Assembly: GCA_963839955.1 (NCBI GenBank)
Contig: CAWIXB010000001.1
Location: forward strand, 1,984,001 to 2,048,000
Direction: 5' to 3'
Source: CAWIXB01 sp963839955
GTDB lineage: Bacteria; Actinomycetota; Actinomycetes; JACCUZ01
Length of the DNA stretch: 64,000 nt
The position numbers and the translations under genes are program-made. Below the pieces are notes generated by a model, which made no database searches, was not told the DNA's origin, and saw nothing but the letters and a program-made list of their open reading frames with translations. Shown in pieces: positions 36,552-44,416 of the stretch (the stretch's first letter is position 1; each line of letters starts with the position of its first letter).

Positions 36552-37135
36552 GACGGGCTCGTCGAATTCGACTCAGCGGTCTTCTTGGCGGTGGAATTCT
36601 TGGCTGCCGACTTCTTGGCTGCCGACCTCTTGGCTGCCGACTTCTTGGCGGCCGACCTCTTCGCGGCCGACCTCTTCGCGGCCGACCTCTTCGCGGCCGA
36701 CTTCTTCGCGGCCGACTTCTTCGCGGCCGACCTCTTCGCGGCCGACTTCTTCGCGGTCTTCTTCGCCGGCGCCGACGTCCCCGAGCGGGCGCTGCGCAGC
36801 TCGCGCTCCAGCAGGTGAACCCGGTCGTCGAGGTCCTGCGCGCGTGCCCGGGCGGCTGCCAGCTCGTCACCCATCGCGAGACCGAATCGGGCCACGGCCC
36901 GGTCGACCTCGGCGCGGATGAGCCCGACCAGCAGGTCACGGTTGGCCCTGCTGATCGCGATCAGGTCATCGGTCAGCGTGCTCACCTGGCTGCGCCGTTC
37001 CGGTGACAGCACCGCGTCCACACCGGCCTCCCCCTGCGCCACGAGCGAGCGGGCCGCGACCAGTGCCCGTTCGCGGGTGACGTCGGTAAGACCGTTTGCC
37101 AGTTGGAGATAGCCGCGGAGCCCTTCGAGCACCAT
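36548..37135 (-). CDS. Phasin-like/coiled-coil protein with lysine-rich repeat tail
   Basis: 195 aa. The first 120 residues are helical (MVLEGLRGYLQLANGLTDVT, RERALVAARSLVAQGEAGVD, ARAQDLDDRVHLLERELRSA) and resemble phasin-family or PHA-granule-associated proteins common upstream of tlyA in actinobacteria. From about residue 130 the tail is a string of KSAAK/RSAAK units (about a dozen) followed by STAKKTAESNSTSPS, like histone H1-type tails that bind DNA or polyphosphate. The tail is coded by a 15-bp repeat at about 36605-36765. Function is inferred only from composition. Confidence 0.7.
   Translation of the reverse strand: MVLEGLRGYLQLANGLTDVTRERALVAARSLVAQGEAGVDAVLSPERRSQVSTLTDDLIAISRANRDLLVGLIRAEVDRAVARFGLAMGDELAAARARAQDLDDRVHLLERELRSARSGTSAPAKKTAKKSAAKRSAAKKSAAKKSAAKRSAAKRSAAKRSAAKKSAAKRSAAKKSAAKNSTAKKTAESNSTSPS
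36605..36765. repeat. 15-bp tandem repeats coding an Ala/Lys tail
   Basis: About ten degenerate copies of GCCGACYTCTTSGCK on the plus strand (SAAKK/R read on the minus strand). Length variation by slippage would add or remove five residues per unit without changing the frame. Confidence 0.85.
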
Positions 37136-37251
37136 GTCGGTCGCCGTCCTTCCTGCCGTCCAGCCGCGTCCCACCCGGGAGACGCTACCGTCAGCGGACG
37201 CGCGTTCGTTCTGCGGTAGCGTCGCGACACACTCGAGGTCTGAGAGGGGTC

Positions 37252-37590
37252 ATGACAAGCGTCGAGGAATGCCAGCAGGCGTTGGAGCGGCTCGCGGAGC
37301 GGCTCGCCGACGTCGACGAGGACTCGCGTCGCGACCACGCGTTCGACCGCAGCCTCAGCGCCTACGTCCCCGACCTCGACGTCACGTTCCGCGGTGAGCT
37401 CCGCGACGGCCACCTGCACGACATCTCGACCGAGCCCGCTCCGAAGGCGCAGATCAGGCTCACCGCCAACAGCGACGACCTGGTCGCCCTGACCGACGGC
37501 CGGCTCGGCTTCGGCGGGGCCTGGCTGTCAGGCCGCATCAAGGTCGAGGCGGGCGTCCGCGACCTCCTCAAGCTCAAGTCGATGCTCTAG
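37252..37590 (+). CDS. SCP2 (sterol carrier protein 2)-like protein
   Basis: 112 aa. It fits the SCP2 lipid-binding fold: ECQQALERLAERLADVDEDS, LDVTFRGELRDGHLHDIS, AQIRLTANSDDLVALTDGRL and GAWLSGRIKVEAGVRDLLKL. The last part is the typical WLxGRIKVEAxxxDLLKLxSML ending. The ATG at 37252 follows a GAGAGGGG ribosome-binding site. It is divergent from the lysine-tail gene. Small SCP2 proteins at this position recur in actinobacteria beside tlyA. Confidence 0.85.
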   Translation: MTSVEECQQALERLAERLADVDEDSRRDHAFDRSLSAYVPDLDVTFRGELRDGHLHDISTEPAPKAQIRLTANSDDLVALTDGRLGFGGAWLSGRIKVEAGVRDLLKLKSML

Positions 37591-37601
37591 CCGCTGCCGA
37601 G

Positions 37602-38651
37602 TCAGGGGTCTGCGAACCCTGCCCGGGACAGCGTGTCGGCGACGTCAGGGGGTGACGGCGCGCTCCACGCCGCGACACAGAGGGCCCGCAGGGCGTCGAC
37701 CCGCTCGCCCGACCCGGTGAGGCGCAGGGCACCGTCGTCCAGCGATGCGGTCCAGCCGCCACATGACCAGCGCCGCGTCCCGGTCTCCGTCACAGCGGGA
37801 TGCGGGTGCAGCAGTCCGGCATCGAGGTCGGCGGCGAGGAACGTCGGTCGCTGGTGCGGTGCGGCGCCGACGAGCTCGGCGGCGGTCGCCACTCCGGTCA
37901 GCACGAGCAGGCTGTCCGCGTCCACGCGCTGCGCACCCTCGATGTCGGTGTCCAACCGGTCGCCGACGACAAGCGCCCGCCGTGCGCCGGTCCGGCGTAC
38001 CGCCTCGTGGTGAAGCGGCGGTTCCGGCTTGCCCGCCACGACCGGGTCGCGGCCGGTGGTGCCGCGGATGACGTCGACCAGAGCGCCGTTGCCGGGGGCG
38101 AGCCCGCGCGGCGTCGGCACCGTCGAGTCCATGTTGCTGGCGATCCATGGCAGCCCGCGACGTACCGCGAAGGTGCCCTCGGCGAGCAGCGCCCAGCCGA
38201 CGTCGGGACCGTAGCCCTGCACCACCGCCGCGGGATCGTCGTCGGCGGAGCGCACGGGCCGCAGGCCGCGCTCGCGCAGGGCCGCGTCGAGACCGTCGCC
38301 GCCGACGACCAGCACGGACGCACCGGACGGAACCTGTCCCGCGACCAGCGTCGCGGCCGCCTGCGCCGAGGTGACGACGGAGTCCTCGCGCGCCTCGACC
38401 CCGAGCTCGGTGAGATGTGCGGCGACGGTGGCCGGCGTGCGCGAGGCGTTGTTGGTGACGAACGCGGTGCGCATGCCGAGCTCGCGGGCGGCGGCGAGGG
38501 CGGCGGGCGCGCCGGGCACGGCGTGCGCTCCCACGTAGACGACGCCGTCCAGGTCGACCAGCGCCGTGTCGTAACGGGTCGCGAGCGCCTCGGTCGTGCC
38601 CTGGGCAAGGGCCGGCAGCGGGTCCGTGCCGGAGTCGTCCCGAGAGGTCAC
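37602..38651 (-). CDS. HAD-superfamily IIA phosphatase (NagD-like)
   Basis: 349 aa. Motif I is YDTALVDLDGVVYVG, with the two catalytic aspartates. AFVTNNASRTPATVAAHL is motif II, and VVAGKPEPPLHHEAVRRTGA and ALVVGDRLDTDIEGAQRVDA are motifs III and IV. It resembles mycobacterial Rv1692, a glycerol-3-phosphate phosphatase; the natural substrate here is not certain. The C-terminal 90 residues (WTASLDDGALRLTGSGERVD) form an extra small domain seen in the Rv1692 group. Its start overlaps the TPR gene stop. Confidence 0.9.
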   Translation of the reverse strand: MTSRDDSGTDPLPALAQGTTEALATRYDTALVDLDGVVYVGAHAVPGAPAALAAARELGMRTAFVTNNASRTPATVAAHLTELGVEAREDSVVTSAQAAATLVAGQVPSGASVLVVGGDGLDAALRERGLRPVRSADDDPAAVVQGYGPDVGWALLAEGTFAVRRGLPWIASNMDSTVPTPRGLAPGNGALVDVIRGTTGRDPVVAGKPEPPLHHEAVRRTGARRALVVGDRLDTDIEGAQRVDADSLLVLTGVATAAELVGAAPHQRPTFLAADLDAGLLHPHPAVTETGTRRWSCGGWTASLDDGALRLTGSGERVDALRALCVAAWSAPSPPDVADTLSRAGFADP

Positions 38652-39061
38652 GGTGCCTGGTGTCGAAAGCGCAGGGTGGCGCGCGCCTCGCGCAGTGCGC
38701 GCTGGTACTCCTTGCGGGTCGGGCTCATCGCCGCCGCGAGCGCCAGCTGCTCGACCGCCCCTTCGACGTCGCCGAGTCGCATGCGGGCCAGGCCGAGACC
38801 GAAGCGCGCGTAGTCGCTGTCCGGGCTCATCTCGGCGAGGTCCGCGAAGTGGGTCGCTGCGTCGGCGTACCGCCTGGCGTCGTAGGCAGCTCTCGCCAGC
38901 GCCTCTCGCACACTCGCCGAGGTCGGCTCCCGGGCCAGTGCGTGGGTCAGCAACGACGCGGCCGCCTCCGGGTTGCCCCCCTCGAGCAACCCGATAGCGC
39001 GGCGATACCAGTCGTAGACCTCACCTGCCGGCACGCCGGCCGGGTCGGAGTCCTCCGTCAC
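38648..39061 (-). CDS. Tetratricopeptide repeat protein
   Basis: 137 aa. Three to four TPR-like helical hairpins are visible: AGEVYDWYRRAIGLLEGGNP, EAAASLLTHALAREPTSASV, YADAATHFADLAEMSPDSDY, then RFGLGLARMRLGDVEGAVEQ. Its position between the HAD phosphatase and upstream genes equals the mycobacterial TPR gene Rv1691. The start is the GTG at 39061 behind a GGAGG ribosome-binding site; an ATG at 39094 is an alternative. It is divergent from the DUF1015 gene. Proteins like this form scaffolds, and the partner is unknown. Confidence 0.8.
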   Translation of the reverse strand: MTEDSDPAGVPAGEVYDWYRRAIGLLEGGNPEAAASLLTHALAREPTSASVREALARAAYDARRYADAATHFADLAEMSPDSDYARFGLGLARMRLGDVEGAVEQLALAAAMSPTRKEYQRALREARATLRFRHQAP

Positions 39062-39101
39062 CAGTCTGGTCCTCCCCTCGTGCCGCCGTAGCATGCCCGC
39101 C

Positions 39102-40394
39102 ATGGCCACGTTCGCGACCCCGTCGGCCGGGCGGGGCCTGGTGATCTCGCCGTTCCGTGGCGTGCGGTTCGCACCGGACCGGGTCCCCGACCTCGCCGCC
39201 GTCACGAGCCCGCCGTACGACGTGATCGACGCCGAGAGCGCGGCCCATCTGGAGGAGCTCGACCCGCACAACGTGGTCCGGTTGATCCTGCCACGCGACG
39301 AGATCGGCGACGGCCACGGGCGTTACCGGCATGCAGCCGACCGCCTCGAACGCTGGCTCGCCGACGGGACGCTGCGCCGCGACGACCGCCCCGCGTTCTA
39401 CGTGTACGAACAGTCGGCCAGCGGCTGGCTCCAACGCGGTCTGCTCGCGGCGGTGGCACTGCGCGATCCGTCCGAGCGGGTGGTGCTGCCGCATGAGGAC
39501 GTCATGCCCGGGCCGGTCGCGGACCGCCTCGAGCTGATGCGAGCCACGTCGGCGAACCTGGAGCCGATCCTGCTGGTGTACGACGGCGGCGGGGACACCG
39601 TCGAGGTGATCGAGGGCGTCGTCGCGAGCCCGCCGACCCTCGAGACGGTGACCGAGGACGGGGTGCGCCACCGCATCTGGACGGTCCTCGACGAGCAGGT
39701 GCAATCGCGGGTGGCGGCCGATCTGCTCCCCCGCCAGGCGATGATCGCGGACGGCCACCACCGCTACGCGACGTACCGGAAGCTGCAGGACGAGAAGCAC
39801 ACCGCAGGCCGGGGCGCCGGGCCCTGGGACAGCGGGCTCGCCATGCTCGTCGACTCGCAGACCTCCCCGTTGCACGTCCGCGCGATCCATCGGGTCGTCG
39901 AAGGGCTCGCCCTGGAGGACGCGCTCGCCGCCGCGTCGCAGGTCTGCAAGGTCAGGGTGCTCGACGTGCCCGACGCCGACCTTGAGCCCGCGCTCGCAGC
40001 GCTCGACGACGCCGACGGCCGGCACCCCTTCCTGCTGACGGACGGCCGGGCCTTCCACATCGTCAGCGATCCGGACCCCGGCGCGGTGCAGCGCGCCGTG
40101 CCGCCCGCGCACTCGGCGCTGTGGTCCGGACTCGACGCGACCGTGCTGCACGGCCTGCTGCTCGAGCAGGTCTGGGGCATCGCCGAGGACAGCCCGCGGA
40201 CGCGTTACGTCCACGACCCCGCTGCGGCGGTGCGCGCCGCCCGCCGCTCCGGCGGCACCGCCGTCCTGCTGCGGGCGGTCGACGTGAGCGCGGTGATGGA
40301 GGTCGCGGCAACGGGTGAGCGGATGCCCCGCAAGTCGACGTCCTTCGGCCCCAAGCCGCGGACCGGGCTCGTGCTGCGGCTGCTCGACGAGTAG
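39102..40394 (+). CDS. DUF1015 family protein
   Basis: 430 aa. It starts MATFATPSAGRGLVISPFRG and carries the family blocks AVTSPPYDVIDAESAAHLEE, LDPHNVVRLILPRDEIGDGH, AFYVYEQSASGWLQRGLLAA and RQAMIADGHHRYATYRKLQD, with VYVHDPAAAV-like and KSTSFGPKPRTGLV regions near the end. DUF1015 proteins are sometimes called SerC-adjacent proteins; their activity is unknown. A TAGCAT -10 (39089-39094) lies seven bases before the ATG, suggesting a leaderless mRNA. It is divergent from the TPR gene. Confidence 0.9.
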   Translation: MATFATPSAGRGLVISPFRGVRFAPDRVPDLAAVTSPPYDVIDAESAAHLEELDPHNVVRLILPRDEIGDGHGRYRHAADRLERWLADGTLRRDDRPAFYVYEQSASGWLQRGLLAAVALRDPSERVVLPHEDVMPGPVADRLELMRATSANLEPILLVYDGGGDTVEVIEGVVASPPTLETVTEDGVRHRIWTVLDEQVQSRVAADLLPRQAMIADGHHRYATYRKLQDEKHTAGRGAGPWDSGLAMLVDSQTSPLHVRAIHRVVEGLALEDALAAASQVCKVRVLDVPDADLEPALAALDDADGRHPFLLTDGRAFHIVSDPDPGAVQRAVPPAHSALWSGLDATVLHGLLLEQVWGIAEDSPRTRYVHDPAAAVRAARRSGGTAVLLRAVDVSAVMEVAATGERMPRKSTSFGPKPRTGLVLRLLDE

Positions 40395-40401
40395 GCCCGA
40401 G

Positions 40402-41307
40402 CTATGTCGCGGTAGACCTCTGCGTTGCCAGATCACTCGCGATCTCGATGGCGATCTCAATCGTCCGCGTGGTGAGTGGGGACAGAGTCCGTGCGGCCGG
40501 CCAGAGCAGGTACATCTCGCGGACCGGCGATGGATGCAGAGGATGGATGCCGAGTCGGTGGTCCGACCAGGCGTCGGACCCGTGGAGCGCAAGCCATGGC
40601 AGGATCGCGATGCCCATTCCGGCCCGCACCATCGACAGGATGGTTTCGTTGCCGGCGGTTCGGAACACGACCCGCGGTTGCGCACCATCCCGGGCGAGCG
40701 CCTGCTCCAATCGTGGCTGGTCGCAGGTAGCCGGCCACGCGACCATCGGCGCGCCGTCGAGCTGCTTCACGCGCACCGGACCATCGGGATAGTCGCCCGG
40801 TCTCGCCACGACGAAGTACGGATCGTCGAGGAGCTTGCGATGCTCGACGTCGCCGTCGAGGAGACTGTCGTAGAAGAGCAGGTCCAGTCCGGCGATCGGT
40901 GGATTTTCCGGCTCCTCCTCGGACAACCTGATGTCGCAACCGGGGTGCTCGCTATGCAGCCGGCGCACGATCGACGGCAGGATCACGTTGGACACGCTCT
41001 CGAGCGTTCCGATGTCGATCCGGCCGTCGCCGGCCTTGAATCGGTCGACGGCGTCGGCCAGCGCCGACGACATCGTGAGCAGATGACGGCCGTGGGCCAG
41101 GACCACGTCTCCCAGTGGCGTGATCCGCACCGGCTTGGGCCCGCCGGGCCGGTCGAAGACCGCACCACCGACGGCACGCTCCAACGCGGCGATCTGCTGG
41201 CTCACCGTCGACTGTGTGTAGCCGAGCCGGGCCGCCGCTCGTCCGAACGTTCCTTCCTCGGCGATGGCGGCCATGGCCGTGAGGTGGCGCAGCTCGAGAT
41301 CAACCAC
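40402..41307 (-). CDS. LysR-family transcriptional regulator
   Basis: 301 aa. The winged helix is LELRHLTAMAAIAEEGTFGR, AAARLGYTQSTVSQQIAALE; the effector domain begins DIGTLESVSNVILPSIVRRL and has AGMGIAILPWLAL near the end. The GTG at 41307 is the chosen start, with a further in-frame ATG at 41319. It is divergent from an MFS gene that has decayed, and the region between them holds an AT-rich dyad (41329-41353). The natural effector cannot be read from sequence. Confidence 0.9.
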   Translation of the reverse strand: MVDLELRHLTAMAAIAEEGTFGRAAARLGYTQSTVSQQIAALERAVGGAVFDRPGGPKPVRITPLGDVVLAHGRHLLTMSSALADAVDRFKAGDGRIDIGTLESVSNVILPSIVRRLHSEHPGCDIRLSEEEPENPPIAGLDLLFYDSLLDGDVEHRKLLDDPYFVVARPGDYPDGPVRVKQLDGAPMVAWPATCDQPRLEQALARDGAQPRVVFRTAGNETILSMVRAGMGIAILPWLALHGSDAWSDHRLGIHPLHPSPVREMYLLWPAARTLSPLTTRTIEIAIEIASDLATQRSTAT

Positions 41308-41328
41308 ACACCAGAGCATAGCCTAGAG

Positions 41329-41353
41329 CGATTAATTTGATCGAAATCAATCG
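41329..41353. promoter_or_regulatory. Candidate LysR-type operator
   Basis: AT-rich dyad between the divergent LysR and MFS genes. The core is TTGAT-CGAA-ATCAA (41337-41350), flanked symmetrically by CGATT and AATCG (41329-41333, 41349-41353). This fits the T-N11-A type site that LysR regulators bind near their own promoters. Confidence 0.55.
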
Positions 41354-41390
41354 TTTTTCTCGATGCGCTGACGCTCCTAGCGTCGTGGGC

Positions 41391-42073
41391 ATGACGACGT
41401 ACGGCACGTCCTCTCCGGGCGCGGCGAAGCTCGGCGGTGAACAGTCTCGCCTGCGTTCGGACCTGCCGCAGGTGGTCTGGGCGCTGGCGGCGGTGCATCT
41501 CGTGAGCCGAGCCGGCGGACTCGTGCGGTCGTTCCTCGTGCTCTACCTGACGCTGGAGGAAGGTCTCTCCCCGGCGACCGCGGGTGCCGTGATCGCCGCG
41601 GTCGGCGTCGGAGACATCGGCTCCCAACTGCTTGGCGGCTGGCTGGGCGACCGGATCGGTCGACGCCACACGATGCTGGTCGGGTTCTTGGGCACCGCCG
41701 TGGCGTTGATCGCGCTCGGATCGGCCGAGACCGTGCCGGCGATCTGGGCGGCGGCCGTCGGCGTCGGACTCATGGGCGAGCTGTTCCGACCGGCGGGATC
41801 GGCCGCGGTGGCCGACCTCCCTGCACAGCAGCGGGTCCGCGCCTTCGGACTGCTCTTCTGGGCGGCGAGCGTCGGCTTCTCGGTCGCCAGACGTTCACGA
41901 CGCTGCCTCTCGTCATGACGGCCGACGGCCACAGCTCTGCGACGTACGGCGCGGTGCTGGCACTCAACGGGATCGTCCTCGTGGTCGTGCAGCCACTCGC
42001 GGTGCGACTGCTCGCCGGTCGCGACCGCGCCACGGTGCTGGCTCTCTCGATGCTCCTGGTCAGCACGCCATGA
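41391..42073 (+). pseudogene. MFS transporter remnant (internal deletion and truncation)
   Basis: From the ATG at 41391 an MFS N-terminal half reads normally: VVWALAAVHLVSRAGGLVRS, LLGGWLGDRIGRRHTMLVGF, the motif-A loop, and ending GFSVA near 41888. Then the frame changes by one base. A second piece, FTTLPLVMTADGHSSATYGA and VLALNGIVLVVVQPLAVRLL, continues to a stop at 42073. Between the pieces a membrane-helix-sized segment is missing, and after MLLV the C-terminal half is absent. The gene is non-functional unless very unusual. It sits beside a LysR gene that probably once controlled it. Confidence 0.8.
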
Positions 42074-42741
42074 GCACCTTCGCCCTGATCCACGGCGCGG
42101 GCGACGTGGGTTGGTACTGGCACCTGGTCGCCGCCGAGCTCCGTAGCCGCGGCCACGACGTGGTCGCCCCGGACCTCCCCGCCGACGACGAATCGGCGAC
42201 CCTCACCGACTACGCCGACGCGGTGGTCGAGGCGGTCGGCGGCCGAAAAGACCTCGTCGTCGCGGGCCAGTCGTACGGGGCGTTCACCGCACCCCTGGTC
42301 GCCGACCGGCTCGCCGCCGATGCCTTGGTCCTGGTGGCCGGCATGATCCCGGCTCCCGGCGAGTCGCCGGACGACTGGTGGCACAACACCGGATACAGCA
42401 GCGCGGTACGAGAGCAAGCCGCCCGCGACGGCGGCCTGACCGGCAACCCGGACCCGCACGTCAGCTTCTACCATGACGTTCCGCGGGAGCTTGCCGAGGA
42501 GGCCATCACCAGGGAACGGGCCCACCCCTCGCAGGCATCGATGGTCAACCCATGGCCGCTGGACGCCTGGCCGGACGTACCGACGAGGTTCGTGCTCTGC
42601 ACCGAGGACCGCTTCTTCCCGACGGACTTCTTCCGGCGACTCGTGGCCGAACGCCTCGGCATCGAGCCCGACGAGATCGCCAGCGGCCACTGCGTCGCAC
42701 TCAGCCGGCCCAACGAGCTGGCCGACCTGCTCGAGGGCTAA
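42070..42741 (+). CDS. Alpha/beta hydrolase
   Basis: 223 aa. The oxyanion-hole region is ALIHGAGDVGWYWHLV. The nucleophile elbow is VVAGQSYGAFTAP (Ser68), and the acid and His are near FVLCTEDRFFPTDF and ASGHCVALSRPNEL. It is of the esterase/MenH-like type with a small cap (DDWWHNTGYSSAVREQAARD). Its ATG overlaps the stop of the MFS remnant, so it may once have been co-expressed with that exporter. The substrate is unknown. Confidence 0.85.
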   Translation: MSTFALIHGAGDVGWYWHLVAAELRSRGHDVVAPDLPADDESATLTDYADAVVEAVGGRKDLVVAGQSYGAFTAPLVADRLAADALVLVAGMIPAPGESPDDWWHNTGYSSAVREQAARDGGLTGNPDPHVSFYHDVPRELAEEAITRERAHPSQASMVNPWPLDAWPDVPTRFVLCTEDRFFPTDFFRRLVAERLGIEPDEIASGHCVALSRPNELADLLEG

Positions 42742-42797
42742 CGCACGGACCAATCAACGGCGACCAGGCGGCCCCCGACCGTCGTGAAGGGACAGCA

Positions 42798-43601
42798 GTG
42801 CGACCCGCCGAAAGCGAACACACGCCCAGCCCCAGCGGCTACGACGCCGAACTTCGGCGGCACAACGAGGTTCTGCGCCGCTCCGTTGGCGTCCAGCCCC
42901 ACGACCACACCCTCGACATCGGCTGTGGAACTGGGGAGACAACCCGACAGGCCGCACACGCGGCCCAGGCGGGGAGTGCGCTCGGGGTCGACGTCTCCGC
43001 TCCCGCGATCGAGCGTGCCCGCGAGCTGGCCGGGGCAGAAGGGCTCCGCAACGTCACCTTCGAGCGTGCAGATGCACAGGTCCACCGCTTTCCGCCGGAG
43101 CGCTTCGATCTGGCCATCAGCAGGTTCGGCACGATGTTCTTCGAGGACCCCGTCGCCGCGTTCGCCAACATCAGGCGGGCGTTACGCCCCGCCGGCCGCC
43201 TGGCGATGATGGTCTGGCAGGCCCGCGAGCGCAACGAGTGGGACGTCGCCATCCACCATTCCCTGGGTGCAGCCGACGGGTGCGTGCTCGGTGCTTCCGG
43301 GCTCCCGGATCCGTTCTCGCTCGCCGACCCGCCGACCGTGAAGGAAGTCCTGCAGGCTGCAGGCTTCGCCGACGTTGCGTTTACTGACGTCCACGAACCG
43401 GTCTACTACGGGGCGGACGTCGCTGCCGCCCTCGAATGGACCCGCGGCTTCACCTGCACCCACGAGCTCCTGAAGAGGCTCGATCCCGCTGCCGCAACGC
43501 ACGCGGTCGAGCGTCTGCGCGAGGCGCTCGGCGCGCACTTGGGCGACGACGGTGTCTGGTTCGACTCCCGCGCCTGGATCGTCACCGCTCGTCGCGCCTG
43601 A
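42798..43601 (+). CDS. Class I SAM-dependent methyltransferase
   Basis: 267 aa from the GTG at 42798 with a GAAGGGA ribosome-binding site. Motif I is TLDIGCGTGETTRQAAHA; SALGVDVSAPAIERARELAG and VTFERADAQVHRFPPERFDL are motifs for the acidic loop. Motif III is RRALRPAGRLAMMVWQ. The family includes small-molecule and lipid methyltransferases. It lies 56 bp downstream of the hydrolase on the same strand, so it may be in the same transcript. Confidence 0.86.
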   Translation: MRPAESEHTPSPSGYDAELRRHNEVLRRSVGVQPHDHTLDIGCGTGETTRQAAHAAQAGSALGVDVSAPAIERARELAGAEGLRNVTFERADAQVHRFPPERFDLAISRFGTMFFEDPVAAFANIRRALRPAGRLAMMVWQARERNEWDVAIHHSLGAADGCVLGASGLPDPFSLADPPTVKEVLQAAGFADVAFTDVHEPVYYGADVAAALEWTRGFTCTHELLKRLDPAAATHAVERLREALGAHLGDDGVWFDSRAWIVTARRA

Positions 43602-43686
43602 AGGGACGGCGGGGACGGGTCGGTCGTGTGCCTCGACCGTGGGGACATCACCCCGCCCGGGACGCTGCGACGTGAGGCGTCAGGCG

Positions 43687-44109
43687 TCAGCCGCGCGCGA
43701 TCCGCTTCACCCGCATCACCTCCACCTCGCTCCCGCTGACCGGGCCGGTGGGGCCACGCCAGAAGCGCCGTCGCAGTGCGCCGGTCACCTCGAGGAGGTC
43801 GCCGGCCTGGTACGAGCCAAGGGCCCGCTGGACGTCCGCACGCCACCCGGCGCACTCGAGCGCGTCGACGGTGGGCGCCCTCGACCGTTCGACCCCAGGC
43901 GGCGACTTGCGCCGGCGGACCGCTGGGCGGCCGACCACCAGCCGGAACGACACGAGCACGTCGCCGCTGGGCAGCTCACGGTGAATCGGCTCGGCCGCCA
44001 GCCGACCCACCAGATGGACCTCGTTGCGATGGTCGGCGGCAGCGTCGGCGCCCTCGCCAGACGGGCGCTCCCCCGCGTCCGCCACTGTCTTCTTGCCTCG
44101 CGCCGCCAC
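43687..44109 (-). CDS. Single-stranded DNA-binding protein paralog
   Basis: 140 aa. The OB-fold features are NEVHLVGRLAAEPIHRELPS, SGDVLVSFRLVVGRP and YQAGDLLEVTGALRRRFWRG. It starts at the GTG at 44109 behind a GGAGGGG ribosome-binding site. It lacks the long acidic C-terminal tail of replicative SSB (no DDDIPF-like end, finishing RVKRIARG). It therefore cannot replace housekeeping SSB and may be an accessory SSB (SsbB/short type). A basic Arg-rich loop (RPAVRRRKSPPGVERSR) replaces the L23 loop region. Confidence 0.75.
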   Translation of the reverse strand: MAARGKKTVADAGERPSGEGADAAADHRNEVHLVGRLAAEPIHRELPSGDVLVSFRLVVGRPAVRRRKSPPGVERSRAPTVDALECAGWRADVQRALGSYQAGDLLEVTGALRRRFWRGPTGPVSGSEVEVMRVKRIARG

Positions 44110-44416
44110 CGCGCCCCTCCTCGCCGCCGAGCACGTCCCGATCCGACGTGCTGCTGACCGCCATCCTTGGGCCCGGACAGCCTCGCGCAGGCAGACGACG
44201 GTGATCTGTGGACGACGCGGCACGGTCCGCACCCTGTGGACGAAGCAACAAACCTCACGCCACTCACACGCCGAACAGCCCCCTCAGCGCCACACGCCGC
44301 AAAGCACCCATAGGGCGCAACGCCCACACCCTTGTCGGGGTTGGGTGGCCCCTGACCTGCGCAAACGCGACGGACCTGCACAACTGCATGATCACCACTG
44401 GGGAAAGTGGCTGGGG
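44110..44416. other. 307-bp intergenic region
   Basis: Between the SSB-like gene start and the TPR-like gene stop on the minus strand. It contains the promoter and 5' region of the SSB-like gene and the 21-bp repeat copy 3 (44376-44396). I see no convincing gene in it. Confidence 0.5.
44376..44396 (+). repeat. 21-bp dispersed repeat, copy 3
   Basis: Identical to the copies at 20653 and 20714, and 20 bp beyond the stop (44417) of the leftward TPR-like gene. It has the same orientation relative to that stop as copy 2 has to rluB. Confidence 0.85.
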
